From contig NZ_OY760064.1 in assembly GCF_963662885.1 (NCBI RefSeq), positions 186,001-250,000 of the forward strand: a stretch of DNA of 64,000 nucleotides, written 5' to 3'. Under the pieces are notes generated by a model that worked only from the letters and a program-made list of their open reading frames with translations, did not search any database and was not told the origin of the DNA. The position numbers were made by a program, and so were the translations under genes. Below, piece by piece: positions 15,896-24,927 of this stretch (position 1 is its first letter; the number at the start of each line of letters is the position of its first letter). Source of the stretch: an uncultured Pseudodesulfovibrio sp. GTDB taxonomy: Bacteria; Desulfobacterota; Desulfovibrionia; Desulfovibrionales; Desulfovibrionaceae.

Positions 15896-18800
15896 ATGGA
15901 CATCGTCGGAACCGCCATACGCAAGCCCGTCGCCGTTCTGGTCGGCGTCATCCTCGTGGTCATGTTCGGCACCGTGGCTTTGCTCGGCCTGCCGTACCAG
16001 CTTTCGCCCAACGTGACCGAGCCGGTCATCACCGTGACCACCACCTGGACCGGGGCCACTCCCTACGAGATGGAACGGGACGTGGCCGAGGAGCAGGAAA
16101 AGGTGCTCAAGGGCATCCCGGCCCTGACCCAGATGGAGAGCGCCAACTACAACGCCCGCACCGAGCTGACCCTGAAATTCGAGATCGGCACCGAGATCGA
16201 CAGCGCGTTGCTGCGCGTTTCCAACAAGCTGGACGAGGTTCCGGAATACCCGGACGGCGTGGACCGGCCGATCATCTCGGCCACGGGTGCGTCCACCTCG
16301 CCGGTCATCTGGCTGGTCCTCGAGACCCTGCCCGGCAACGACAGGGACGTGACCACCTACCGGACCTTTTTCGAGAACGACGTGCGCCAGTACATTGAGC
16401 GCGTGGAGGGCGTGGCCGAACTGTTCGTCGGCGGCGGCCGAGAGGACGAGATGGACGTCATTGTCGATCCGGTCAAACTCGCCTCCTACAATCTGACCGC
16501 CACCGAACTGATCCGCGTGCTCCAGAGCGAGAACGTGTCCGTATCGGCAGGTACGCTGGGCGTGGGCCGTCGCGATTTCCGCATCCGCACCCCGGCCGAT
16601 TTCAAGACCCCGGAGGACATCGAGTCCGTGGTCATCTCCTCGTCCGGCCAGTACCGCGTCACCCTCGGCGACGTGGCCACGGTGGCCCGCGGCAACGAGA
16701 AGCCCACGGTGGCCATGCGACATAACGGCAAGACCGGCATGGTCGTGGGCGTGCGCCCCGAGCCGGGCACCAACATCCTGACCATGACCGATCAGGTCCA
16801 TCAGGTCATAGAAGATCTCAACGGCGGCATCCTGGCCGATCAGGGCGTGCGCTTCAACTGGGTCTACGACCAGCGTCCGTACATCAACGGCGCCATCGAC
16901 CTGGTCCAGCGCAACATTCTCATCGGCTCCCTCCTGGCCGTCGTGGTCCTGTTCGTCTTTCTCCAGTCCTTCAGCTCGACCATCATCGTGGCCGTATCCA
17001 TCCCGGTGTCCATCGTGGGCGCGTTCATCATGTTCGCGGCCGCCGGGCGTTCCCTGAACATCGTATCCATGGCGGGCATCTCGTTTGCCGTGGGTATGCT
17101 CGTGGACAACGCCATCGTGGTTTTGGAGAACGTGGACCGGCACCGGCAGATGGGCAAGTCGCCGTTCAAGGCCGCTTACGACGGGGCCAGCGAGGTCTGG
17201 GGCGCGGTCCTGGCCTCCACCCTGACCACCGTGGCCGTGTTCCTGCCCGTGGTTTTCATGGAGCAAGAGGCAGGGCAGTTGTTCAAGGACATCGCCATCG
17301 CCGTGACCTGCGCCATCGCCCTGTCCATGCTCGTATCCGTCCTGGTCATCCCCATGCTGGCCAACCAGTTCTACCGCATTGCGGACAAAAAGCAGTCCGG
17401 CTCCTCGCCTGACGGACCCCGAACCCCGGCCGGGCTCTCCCTGGTCAAGCGGGTGATGACCCCGCTGACCCGGCTGGGCGGCAGGCTGGCCGACGGGATC
17501 ATCAAGCTGCTCTCCTGGGCCATCGACAGCTGGAAAACCCGGTTGGTCACCGTACTGGGACTGACAGCCGTGTCCGTGCTCATGGTCGTGACCATGTTCC
17601 CGAAGATGGAATACCTGCCCCAGGGCAACCGCAACCTGATCATCAACATTCTCATTCCGCCGCCGGGATTGTCTTTCGAGGAGCGCGACGACATCGGCAA
17701 ATATGTCTTCGATCAGGTCAAACCCCGGTTCCGCAAGGAGGAGAACGGCCAGCCCGGTGTGGACGAGCTGTTCTACGTGTCCGCGCCGACCATCAATCTG
17801 TTCGGAGCCATCTCCACCCAGGAGCAGAACGCTGGCGCGCTCATCCCCATGTTCATGCGGATCATCAACTCCATTCCCGGCATGTTCGGCGTGTCGCTCC
17901 AGGCATCCATCTTCGAGCAGGGCATCGGCGAGGGCCGCGTCATCAACGTGGATTTCTCCGGCGATGACCTGAACCAGCTGGTGGCCGCGGCCGGGACGAT
18001 GTTCGGCATGACCATGCAGACCATCCACGGCGCGCAGATCCGGCCCATTCCCTCACTTGAGCTGCTCTATCCCGAGGTACGCTTTCACCCTTACCGCGAT
18101 CGGCTCAAGGCCGTGGGGTTGAGTTCGGACGATCTGGGCACGGCCATAGATGTCATCCTGGACGGCCGGACAATCGGTGACTTCAAGGAAGAGGGCAAAA
18201 AGAAGATCGACCTGGTGCTCAAGGCGTCCGCCGAGGGCGTGGGCACGCCCGAGGAACTCTATTCACAGCTGGTCGCCACGCCCAATGGGTGGGCCGTGCC
18301 GCTCTCGTCCCTGGCCGATATGGAGAACACCTACGGGGTGACCCAGATCCGCCACCTGGAACGCCGACGGACCATCACCCTGCAGGTCACTCCCCCCGTG
18401 GACATGCCGTTGCAATCCGCCATGGAGACCATCGAGCAACAGCTCCTGCCCCAGGTGGAGCAGACCGGGCTGATGCAGGGTGTTTCCGTGCGTCTGTCCG
18501 GCGCGGCCGACAAGCTGACCGTCACCCGCGACGCGCTCAAATGGAACTTCATCCTGGCCATGATCATCACCTATCTGCTCATGGCCGCCCTGTTCGAGAA
18601 CTTCATCTATCCGCTGATCATCATGTTCACCGTGCCCCTGGCGGGCGCGGGCGGGTTCATGGGGCTGCGGCTGGAGAACCTGTTCATCGCGCCGCAACCG
18701 CTCGACATCCTGACCATGCTCGGCTTCGTCATCCTTATCGGCGTGGTCGTGAACAACGCCATCCTCATCGTGCACCAGTCCCTGAACAACGTGCGGGAGC

Positions 18801-19063
18801 AGGGGATGGAGTACAAGGACGCCGTGCTCGACGCCGCCCGGACGAGACTGCGGCCCATCTACATGTCCGCAACCACTTCGGTCTTCGGTATGCTCCCCCT
18901 GGCCGTGGCTCCCGGCCCCGGCTCTGAGCTTTACCGCGGTCTGGGCGCGGTAGTTCTGGGCGGTCTGGCCCTGTCCACGGTCTTCACCGTATTCGTCATC
19001 CCGGCCCTGCTCATGTTCGTCATACCCATGGAGAAGAAGGGCGGCGGGCAGGAAGAGTCCTGA
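15896..19063 (+). CDS. RND (HAE1-type) efflux permease
   Basis: 1055 residues, complete. Twelve transmembrane segments are expected, in two halves: IRKPVAVLVGVILVVMFGTVALLGLPYQLSPN at the start, GMLVDNAIVVLENVDRHRQMG (the proton-relay helix with its Asp) near residue 405, and a second half ending LIGVVVNNAILIVHQSLNN and ARTRLRPIYMSATTSVFGMLPLA. The second half has NN in place of DD, normal for this family. It is cotranscribed with the upstream adaptor and probably repressed by the MarR protein. A stretch near residues 495-505 (KKQSGSSPDGPRTP) is a cytoplasmic linker. Substrate range is unknown. Confidence 0.95.
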   Translation: MDIVGTAIRKPVAVLVGVILVVMFGTVALLGLPYQLSPNVTEPVITVTTTWTGATPYEMERDVAEEQEKVLKGIPALTQMESANYNARTELTLKFEIGTEIDSALLRVSNKLDEVPEYPDGVDRPIISATGASTSPVIWLVLETLPGNDRDVTTYRTFFENDVRQYIERVEGVAELFVGGGREDEMDVIVDPVKLASYNLTATELIRVLQSENVSVSAGTLGVGRRDFRIRTPADFKTPEDIESVVISSSGQYRVTLGDVATVARGNEKPTVAMRHNGKTGMVVGVRPEPGTNILTMTDQVHQVIEDLNGGILADQGVRFNWVYDQRPYINGAIDLVQRNILIGSLLAVVVLFVFLQSFSSTIIVAVSIPVSIVGAFIMFAAAGRSLNIVSMAGISFAVGMLVDNAIVVLENVDRHRQMGKSPFKAAYDGASEVWGAVLASTLTTVAVFLPVVFMEQEAGQLFKDIAIAVTCAIALSMLVSVLVIPMLANQFYRIADKKQSGSSPDGPRTPAGLSLVKRVMTPLTRLGGRLADGIIKLLSWAIDSWKTRLVTVLGLTAVSVLMVVTMFPKMEYLPQGNRNLIINILIPPPGLSFEERDDIGKYVFDQVKPRFRKEENGQPGVDELFYVSAPTINLFGAISTQEQNAGALIPMFMRIINSIPGMFGVSLQASIFEQGIGEGRVINVDFSGDDLNQLVAAAGTMFGMTMQTIHGAQIRPIPSLELLYPEVRFHPYRDRLKAVGLSSDDLGTAIDVILDGRTIGDFKEEGKKKIDLVLKASAEGVGTPEELYSQLVATPNGWAVPLSSLADMENTYGVTQIRHLERRRTITLQVTPPVDMPLQSAMETIEQQLLPQVEQTGLMQGVSVRLSGAADKLTVTRDALKWNFILAMIITYLLMAALFENFIYPLIIMFTVPLAGAGGFMGLRLENLFIAPQPLDILTMLGFVILIGVVVNNAILIVHQSLNNVREQGMEYKDAVLDAARTRLRPIYMSATTSVFGMLPLAVAPGPGSELYRGLGAVVLGGLALSTVFTVFVIPALLMFVIPMEKKGGGQEES

Positions 19064-19080
19064 CCCAAAGGTACAAAAGG

Positions 19081-19120
19081 AAACGGCCCGTCATGGAGAA
19101 CATGGCGGGCCGTTTTCTTT
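19081..19120 (+). terminator. Rho-independent terminator, possibly bidirectional
   Basis: Arms AAACGGCCCG (19081-19090) and CGGGCCGTTT (19106-19115) enclose a smaller CATG/CATG pairing; T-rich tracts flank both sides. It lies between the RND permease and the convergent ComFB-like gene. Confidence 0.85.
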
Positions 19121-19141
19121 TGTCTGTGTGATTACAGCGGG

Positions 19142-19438
19142 CTAATCGCTCGCCCGGGTGGGGTTGTCCAGGACCCGTTCCACGGCCTTGCGAATCTGGG
19201 AGCGCAGCTCGTAGTCGGAGATGCGGTCTGAGAGTACGATGGACCCGGCCTGGGCATAGGCCGCGGGCAGCAGGTTCAGAGCCAGGGCGTAGATGTCCTG
19301 GATGTCCAGGTCCTCGAAAATATAGTCTTCGTAATATTCGTCGAGCATTTCTGGGATCAGATCGGCCACGCGCCGCTCATTGCGGTTCACGATCTTGGTC
19401 ACGTCCACCCCGTTAATCATCTTTGATTTTTTCAGCAT
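19142..19438 (-). CDS. ComFB-family protein (late competence ComFB-like)
   Basis: 98 residues. The core matches ComFB: VNRNERRVADLIPEMLDEYYED, then DIQDIYALALNLLPAAYAQAG and a C-terminal helix IRKAVERVLDNP. The paired Cys residues found in many ComFB proteins are absent. ComFB proteins have recently been described as cyclic-dinucleotide receptors; that role here would be inference, though an HD-GYP phosphodiesterase gene lies 4 kb away. The start MLKKSK was chosen for the GGGGGAAGG ribosome-binding site; GTG at 19504 would add 22 residues. Monocistronic, converging on the RND operon. Confidence 0.75.
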   Translation of the reverse strand: MLKKSKMINGVDVTKIVNRNERRVADLIPEMLDEYYEDYIFEDLDIQDIYALALNLLPAAYAQAGSIVLSDRISDYELRSQIRKAVERVLDNPTRASD

Positions 19439-19593
19439 GATGGGCCTTCCCCCGGCGGTTGGCGGTTTTGTCAGGAGTTGCTCCATACTAACCTTGATCG
19501 CCACTTGTTGGCAATCGAATGGTATGTTTCATGCTACAAATATAGAGTGAACGTCTGCGGTTTATCGTTACAACGCCTGCGCGGGAAGGCAAA

Positions 19594-20208
19594 ATGGCAA
19601 CCCAACCTATTGAACAAGCTGTACAAGGGTACACGTACAAGCGTCCGAAAAAATCCGCTTCGGATAGCGAGTTTCCCCTTGGCCCGGAACAGTCAAAAAC
19701 CCGTCGGGACGAAACTGCCGCCTCCGGCTCGGTTCTGCGCGGCTATCTCCGAGATCTGCTTTCCACCGCATCGCCCGATTCAGACGGGCAACTAACCTTC
19801 GCCGACGTCGAAACACGCCATACTGAATTGCTCGAAACCTGGAACGACGAGATCAAGGGTGATCTGCAGGGACTTGGCGTAGACACTTCGACCGCATTCC
19901 GTCTGCTCTACGATCCGGCGGGCGCAGCCAGGGTGGTGGGCGAGCATCCGGACAAGGACATGATCAACGCGTATTTCTCGGCCAACCCGGAGCGGGTTCA
20001 ACAGCTCGGCCAGGCCCTTCAGTTCGGCAAGCTCTCGGCCGCAGCCCAAAACAGTCTGTCCGAACAGGACATGAATCGCCCCCTGTCCGCCGAGGCCATG
20101 GCCAACTGGTACGCCACAAACCTGTCCTCGCAAACCCTGTTCGCCCCTGGCGGCGTTGTGGTTGGCGCGGGTACCGCCCCTTACAGGGGGCTCGACATTC
20201 GGGTTTAG
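19594..20208 (+). CDS. Hypothetical protein, unknown function
   Basis: 204 residues, preceded by a GGAAGG ribosome-binding site. No signal peptide, membrane segment or recognised catalytic motif is visible. The first 45 residues are polar and probably disordered (YKRPKKSASDSE). The rest alternates short amphipathic helices (LRGYLRDLLS, RHTELLETWNDEIKGDLQGLG, VQQLGQALQFGKLSA) and ends in a Gly/Val stretch (APGGVVVGAGTAPYRG). Codon use fits the genome, so it is probably a genuine gene of restricted distribution. It is followed by a strong terminator and stands alone. Confidence 0.65.
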   Translation: MATQPIEQAVQGYTYKRPKKSASDSEFPLGPEQSKTRRDETAASGSVLRGYLRDLLSTASPDSDGQLTFADVETRHTELLETWNDEIKGDLQGLGVDTSTAFRLLYDPAGAARVVGEHPDKDMINAYFSANPERVQQLGQALQFGKLSAAAQNSLSEQDMNRPLSAEAMANWYATNLSSQTLFAPGGVVVGAGTAPYRGLDIRV

Positions 20209-20235
20209 GTAAATTGAGGAATAGTTCATTAGACG

Positions 20236-20277
20236 AAAAAGAGGGGGAGGTATATTGTCATACCTCCCCCTCTTTTT
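20236..20277. terminator. Bidirectional Rho-independent terminator
   Basis: A perfect 18-bp stem (20236-20253 with 20260-20277) with arms flanked by A5 and T5 and a six-base loop ATTGTC. It serves the convergent genes on either side. Confidence 0.93.
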
Positions 20278-20295
20278 CTGATCGTATTGGTCCGG

Positions 20296-21471
20296 CTAAC
20301 TGAAGTCCTTCAGATATCTTTCCAACCGGTTCATGCCTTCTTCTATGTTGGCCATGGAGGTGGCGTACGAGAAGCGGATGTAGCCTTCGGCGCCCTGGCC
20401 GAAGTCGATGCCCGGGGTGACGGCGATGTGGGCCTTTTCGAGGATATCGTAGGCCAGTGCCAGGGAAGAGCCGTCGAATCTTTCGGCGTAGGGGCGCATG
20501 TTGATGAGCACGTAGAACGCGCCGGTGGGCTCGTGCTTGACGGGCAGCCCCATGTCCTTGAGGCGGTCGAGCATGTAGATGCGGCGCTTGTTGTAGGTGG
20601 CCTTCATGCGTTCCACGTCCGCCTCGGCCTGCTTGAGCGCGGCCAGCCCGCCCCACTGGGCCATGGTGTTGGCCGAGATGAAGAAGTTCTGGCAGAGGTT
20701 CTGGAGGGTGCGCATGAAGTTGGGCGGGGCGATGAGGTAGCCCAGCCGCCATCCGGTCATGGCGTAGAGCTTGGAGAAGCCGTTGAATACGAAGGCGCGG
20801 TCCGTGTATTCGAGGATGGAGTGTTCCTTACCCTCGTAGACCAGGCCGTGGTAGATCTCGTCGGACACGATCCACAGGTTGTGCTCCTCGGCGATCTCGG
20901 CGATGGCCTTGAGACGCTCCTCGGAGAGCAGGGTGCCGGTGGGGTTGGCCGGAGAATTGATCAGGATGGCCTTGATCCCGTCGTTTTCGGCCAAAGCCTT
21001 GCGGATGGCGGACACGCGGTACTGGAAACCGTCGTCCTCGAAGACCGGGACCTTGACCGGCTCGGCTCCGGCAAAGGTGATGAAATTGTCGTAGCAGGCG
21101 TAGCACGGGTCCGAGGTGATGACCTTGTCTCCATGCTCCAGGATGGTGGAGAAGAGCACGAGCATGGCCGGGCTGGTACCCTGGGTGATGACCATGTTGT
21201 CCGGTTCGACTGTCACGCCATAGCGCTTTGCGTAGTCCTCGCAGATGGCTTCGCGCAGTTCGCGGATGCCGAGCGAGTGGGTATAGTGGGTCTGGTTGTC
21301 GTCGAGCGCCTTGCACGCAGCCTGCTTGGCGCAATCGGGTGTGTCGAAGTCCGGCTCGCCCACGCACATGCGGATGACGGACTGCCCGGCCCGCTCCATG
21401 GCCTCGGCCTTTTCGTTGATTTCCATGACCAGGAACGGGGTAATGCCGCAGCAACGATCGGATATGCTCAT
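20296..21471 (-). CDS. Class I/II PLP-dependent aminotransferase (aspartate aminotransferase family)
   Basis: 391 residues. It transfers amino groups using pyridoxal phosphate; the family includes aspartate, tyrosine and alanine aminotransferases, and the substrate cannot be fixed by eye. Landmarks: CVGEPDFDTP near the N-terminus, SPANPTGTLLS, SDEIYHGLVY, and the PLP lysine K234 in FNGFSKLYAMTGWRLGYL. The start MSISDRCCG was chosen; an ATG 15 codons upstream lacks support. It lies 77 bases downstream of the FKBP gene on the same strand, but a terminator hairpin sits between them, so it may be only partly coupled. Confidence 0.92.
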   Translation of the reverse strand: MSISDRCCGITPFLVMEINEKAEAMERAGQSVIRMCVGEPDFDTPDCAKQAACKALDDNQTHYTHSLGIRELREAICEDYAKRYGVTVEPDNMVITQGTSPAMLVLFSTILEHGDKVITSDPCYACYDNFITFAGAEPVKVPVFEDDGFQYRVSAIRKALAENDGIKAILINSPANPTGTLLSEERLKAIAEIAEEHNLWIVSDEIYHGLVYEGKEHSILEYTDRAFVFNGFSKLYAMTGWRLGYLIAPPNFMRTLQNLCQNFFISANTMAQWGGLAALKQAEADVERMKATYNKRRIYMLDRLKDMGLPVKHEPTGAFYVLINMRPYAERFDGSSLALAYDILEKAHIAVTPGIDFGQGAEGYIRFSYATSMANIEEGMNRLERYLKDFS

Positions 21472-21487
21472 GACGACTCTCGCAATA

Positions 21488-21525
21488 GAAAACCCCGCCC
21501 CTCGCCGGTGCAGCAAGAGGCGGGG
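21488..21525 (-). terminator. Rho-independent terminator of the FKBP gene
   Basis: On the minus strand CCCCGCC (21525-21519) pairs with GGCGGGG (21499-21493), followed by TTTTC. Confidence 0.7.
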
Positions 21526-21548
21526 AAAGTTGTTAACCGTGTGGTTTG

Positions 21549-21977
21549 TTATGCTACTTCAACGACTTCGATGTCGAACACCAGGGTCTGACCGGACAGG
21601 GGATGGTTGCCGTCAAGGGTGACCATCTCCTCGTCGAATTCGGTCACGCGGACGTAGGCGGGCTGGCCGTCGTCGGTCCGGATCTCCAGCATGATGCCCT
21701 CTTCCAGCTCCACGGTGGGGGGGAGCTGCTCGCGGCGGACCTGGAAGACCAGCTCCTCGCTGGGGGAGCCGTAGCCCTCCTCGGGCGGGATCTCCACGGT
21801 CACGGTGTCGCCGGCGGATTTGCCGATGACGGCCTTTTCGAACCCGGCGATGACCATGCCTTCACCCAGCTTGAACTCCAGGGGCTCGCGGCCTTCGCTG
21901 GAATCGAACTGGCTGCCGTCTTCCTTGAGGGTGCCGGTGTAATGTACTTTAACGGTGCTGCCATTCTGCGCAGTCAT
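21549..21977 (-). CDS. FKBP-type peptidyl-prolyl cis-trans isomerase, SlyD-like
   Basis: 142 residues, cytoplasmic (no signal peptide). It accelerates proline isomerisation and acts as a folding chaperone. The FKBP core is clear: VKVHYTGTLKEDGSQFDSS, PLEFKLGEGMVIAGFEKAVIG, and VEIPPEEGYG, followed by the insert-in-flap region (LPPTVELEEGIMLEI) and the closing strand GNHPLSGQTLVFDIEVVEV. It lacks the His-rich metal-binding tail of E. coli SlyD. A CAGGAG ribosome-binding site lies eight bases before the ATG. It may be cotranscribed with the upstream trpS (69-base gap). Confidence 0.93.
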   Translation of the reverse strand: MTAQNGSTVKVHYTGTLKEDGSQFDSSEGREPLEFKLGEGMVIAGFEKAVIGKSAGDTVTVEIPPEEGYGSPSEELVFQVRREQLPPTVELEEGIMLEIRTDDGQPAYVRVTEFDEEMVTLDGNHPLSGQTLVFDIEVVEVA

Positions 21978-22046
21978 AGAATCTCCTGGATGGTTGTTTG
22001 GCCCGGTCGTATCCGGGTGGATAGGGACACCCTAGCGCGTTTTCGC

Positions 22047-23036
22047 CTAGAAGTCGAAGTTGATGACCTTGCGGACCTCTTCCATGGTCTTTTCGGCGTA
22101 GGAACGCGCCTTGGCGTTGCCCGCTTCCAGGATTTCCCGGACGCGCTCGTCGGTGCAGGCGGCGCGGCGCTCGTGCAGGGGCGTGAGGAACCGTTCCAGG
22201 GACTCCATGAGCAGCTTCTTGCAATCCACGCAGCCCCAGGACGCGTCCTTGCACCCCTTGACGATTTCGGGGAGCTTTTCCGGATCGGTCATGAGCCGGT
22301 GGTAGGGGTAGAGGTTGCAGATATTCGGGTCGCCCGGATCGGATTTGCGCAGCCGGTTCTCGTCGGTCTTCATTCCGCGTACCTTGGGCATGATCTCTTC
22401 CAGGGGCTCGGAAAGCATGATGGAGTTGCCGTAGCTCTTGGACATCTTGCGTCCGTCCAGGCCGGGCAGTACCGGCTCCTCGGTGAGCATGTCGGCCGGT
22501 TCCGGGAACAGGTCGGTGTTGTTCAGATGGTTGAACCGGCGCGCGATTTCGCGGGTCAGCTCAAGGTGCGGCAACTGGTCCTTGCCCACGGGCACGGCCA
22601 GCGGCTTGTACATGAGGATGTCCACGGACATGAGCACGGGGTAGCCGAGGAAGCCGTGGGTGTTCAGGTCCTTCTGGGCCAGCTGTTCCTTCTGGTCCTT
22701 GTAGGTCGGGCAGCGTTCCAGCCAGCCCAGCGGGGTGTACATGGACATGATCAGGTTCAGCTCGGCGTGCTCCTTGATCTGGGACTGCTGAAAGATGGAA
22801 CACTTTTCCGGGTCCAGTCCGGCGGCCACCCAGTCCTTGACCAGGCCGGGAATGAATCCCTTGATGCGGGTGGGGTCGGCGTATTCGCTGGTCAGTGCGT
22901 GCCAGTCGGCTACGAAGAAAAAGCAGTCGTACTCTTCCTGGAGCTTCAGCCAGTTGTCGATGACGCCGAAGTAATGGCCGAGATGGAGGGGCCCCGTGGG
23001 ACGCATGCCGGAAAGTATTCTTTGTTTTTCGCTCAT
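22047..23036 (-). CDS. trpS: Tryptophanyl-tRNA synthetase
   Basis: 329 residues. It charges tRNA-Trp. Class I signatures are present: PTGPLHLGHYFG (HIGH-type) near residue 12 and KMSKSYGNSI (KMSKS) near residue 200. The start MSEKQRIL was chosen, as the longer open frame reads into the upstream M50 gene. The ribosome-binding site is weak. The upstream site-2 protease gene ends 25 bases away on the same strand, so the two are probably cotranscribed. Length is normal for bacterial TrpRS. Confidence 0.96.
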   Translation of the reverse strand: MSEKQRILSGMRPTGPLHLGHYFGVIDNWLKLQEEYDCFFFVADWHALTSEYADPTRIKGFIPGLVKDWVAAGLDPEKCSIFQQSQIKEHAELNLIMSMYTPLGWLERCPTYKDQKEQLAQKDLNTHGFLGYPVLMSVDILMYKPLAVPVGKDQLPHLELTREIARRFNHLNNTDLFPEPADMLTEEPVLPGLDGRKMSKSYGNSIMLSEPLEEIMPKVRGMKTDENRLRKSDPGDPNICNLYPYHRLMTDPEKLPEIVKGCKDASWGCVDCKKLLMESLERFLTPLHERRAACTDERVREILEAGNAKARSYAEKTMEEVRKVINFDF

Positions 23037-23061
23037 GATGAAGTGGTCTGCGGTTAGAAGG

Positions 23062-23703
23062 TTAGAGGGGTACGCCCAGCAGGGAACCCAGGCCCTGGAC
23101 CAAGGGGACGACCACCCGGCCGACAAGGTCGAGCCCGGTATAACGACCGAGCACGATGATGGCGATGAGGATGATAAATCCGTAACGGCTCAGGGACATG
23201 TATTTGTAGGCGGCTCGCGGGGAAAGAAAGTACGCGAGGACGTTGCTGCCGTCCAGCGGCGGAATGGGTATGAGATTGAACGCGGCCAGGATGAGATTGA
23301 CGAAGACCCCGTAGTAGGCCACGGCGTAGAAGGGGCTGCTCGGGCTCAGGTTGAACATGACCATCAGGTGGAAGGCCCCGGCGAACAGGGCGGCCAAAAT
23401 GAAATTGATGCCCGGTCCGGCCATGGCGGTGAACATCATGCCCTTGCGCGGGTTCTTGAAATAGCGGGCGTTGACCGGCACGGGACGTGCCCAGCCGAAG
23501 TGGACGAAGAAAAAGGCCAGGGTCCCGATGGGGTCCAGGTGCTTGAGCGGGTTCAGGGTCAGCCGTCCGGCGGACTTGGCCGTGGGATCGCCGAGAAGAT
23601 AGGCCACGTAGCCGTGGGCCACTTCGTGAAAGACCAGGGCGATGAGCAGGCCGGGCGCCAGGGTCAGGTAGACCTGAATGTCCTGTGCGGTGATATCGAA
23701 CAT
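23062..23703 (-). CDS. Site-2 protease family (M50) membrane metallopeptidase
   Basis: 213 residues, mostly membrane-embedded (five or six segments). The zinc motif HEVAHG sits in the first helix, near residue 26, and the third ligand lies in IPIPPLDGSNVLAYF near residue 150. NPLKHLDPIGTLAFFF is the conserved loop of the short M50 proteins without a PDZ domain, which are widespread and mostly uncharacterised. Its substrate is unknown. It is probably cotranscribed with trpS. A longer open frame from 23719 in another phase is a shadow. Confidence 0.9.
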   Translation of the reverse strand: MFDITAQDIQVYLTLAPGLLIALVFHEVAHGYVAYLLGDPTAKSAGRLTLNPLKHLDPIGTLAFFFVHFGWARPVPVNARYFKNPRKGMMFTAMAGPGINFILAALFAGAFHLMVMFNLSPSSPFYAVAYYGVFVNLILAAFNLIPIPPLDGSNVLAYFLSPRAAYKYMSLSRYGFIILIAIIVLGRYTGLDLVGRVVVPLVQGLGSLLGVPL

Positions 23704-23777
23704 CAGGAGCGGCTACCATGCAACGGGGTGGCGCGGCAAGGTATTTCGGGCCGTGAAGCCCCTTGGAGCCCCGGTTG

Positions 23778-24746
23778 TTACACGATCTCCGCCCTGGACA
23801 GGAGCTGGATGAAACGCTTGATCATGTCCGGTTCGACCAACCCCTTGTCGTCGGTCAGGGCCTTGAGGGCGTCAAAGGGCTTGATGGCCCTTCTGTAGGA
23901 TCGATTGCGGGTCAGGTCGTCGTAGCGGTTGCACAATGCGACCACGCGGGTGGGCAGGGGGATTTCCTCGCCCGAGGCCTGGGTGGGGTAGCCCTTGCCG
24001 TCGATCCGCTCGTGATGGAACAGGATGCAGTTGGTGGCCAGGATGGGCAGGTCGAAGTTGGCGCACACGCGCACCCCGATGAGCGGGTGCATGGAATAGG
24101 TCTGGAACTGGGTCGGGCTCATGGTTTCGGGGTCGGTATTGAGCAGTGTCTCGTCCATCCCGGTCTGGCCTATGTCGTGCAGGAGCGCGCCCATGCCGCA
24201 GGCCAGGACGTCCGCGTCCTCGTACTTGTATTCCAGCATCAGGTTCACGGCGTAGACCATGGTCGAGATGCCGTGGTGGTAGGTCTCGTACCCCTTGCCG
24301 ATGAATCGGGTCAGGTTCTTCAGCGGAGCCGGTGAGTTCAGAAAGCTCGTGCTGCTGCGGATGAGTTCCTGAAAACGGACGTAGCGTTTCTTGAAGGCCG
24401 GGCCCGGCAGATTGGTCTCGAACAGTTCCTTGGACAGGGCCGAGGCCGCGTTGGTCCAGGCCTGGGCCCGTTCGGGCAGGGAGATGGACTCGTCTTCGAG
24501 CAGGTCGATGAGGTTGGCCTGGATGTAGCTGTGGTAGAGCTTGCGGGACCGCTTGTCCACGTAGATGGTCACGATACCCGCCAGGGCCAGTTCCTTGCGT
24601 TTGGCCTTGGTCAGGGTCCGGCCGCTGGCGTTGAACAGCACGTAGCTGTCGTCATGGCGCAGGAAGATGTCGAACGGCACCTTGAAATCCGGCCGCAGAA
24701 TGAGTGGCGAGATGGGGAAATATTCGGCTTTGGTAATTTGTGCCAT
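23778..24746 (-). CDS. HD-GYP domain protein, probable c-di-GMP phosphodiesterase
   Basis: 322 residues. The N-terminal 130 residues form an uncharacterised region that starts ISPLILRPDFKVPFDIFL, a pattern common in front of HD-GYP domains. The catalytic half has the metal ligands HHGISTMVYA, LLHDIGQ and HPLIGV, then the diagnostic FHHERIDGKGYP and VVALCNRYDDLT. HD-GYP enzymes degrade c-di-GMP to GMP. No receiver domain is attached, but a stand-alone receiver gene lies 180 bases upstream on the same strand with a terminator in between. c-di-GMP control of motility would suit the chemoreceptor elsewhere in the window. Confidence 0.9.
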   Translation of the reverse strand: MAQITKAEYFPISPLILRPDFKVPFDIFLRHDDSYVLFNASGRTLTKAKRKELALAGIVTIYVDKRSRKLYHSYIQANLIDLLEDESISLPERAQAWTNAASALSKELFETNLPGPAFKKRYVRFQELIRSSTSFLNSPAPLKNLTRFIGKGYETYHHGISTMVYAVNLMLEYKYEDADVLACGMGALLHDIGQTGMDETLLNTDPETMSPTQFQTYSMHPLIGVRVCANFDLPILATNCILFHHERIDGKGYPTQASGEEIPLPTRVVALCNRYDDLTRNRSYRRAIKPFDALKALTDDKGLVEPDMIKRFIQLLSRAEIV

Positions 24747-24865
24747 GGACGTCTTCCTGTTTTCCGGGCGGTCGGTCGAATGCCGGGCCGTCCCGGAATT
24801 CTCTCAGGTATTCACGAAATTTTCCAGTTGTCAATTATAGCGGGTGATCCCGGCGAGCGGGCAAA

Positions 24866-24899
24866 AAGGAGGACGCCCCCCCACGATGGAAGGGCGTCC
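24866..24899 (-). terminator. Rho-independent terminator of the response-regulator gene
   Basis: Read on the minus strand, GGACGCCC pairs with GGGCGTCC across a 13-base loop and is followed by TCCTTTTT. Confidence 0.75.
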
Positions 24900-24927
24900 A
24901 TTTCGGAGTGAGTATGAAGGAGAAAAA

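Noticed and set aside
14633..18028. 1131-codon minus-strand frame across the adaptor and RND permease
   Set aside because: It spans two genuine genes and their junction and is dominated by His, Asp and Gly, typical of an antisense artefact.
21546..23057. 503-codon plus-strand frame across the FKBP and trpS genes
   Set aside because: Antisense to two conserved genes; no motif.
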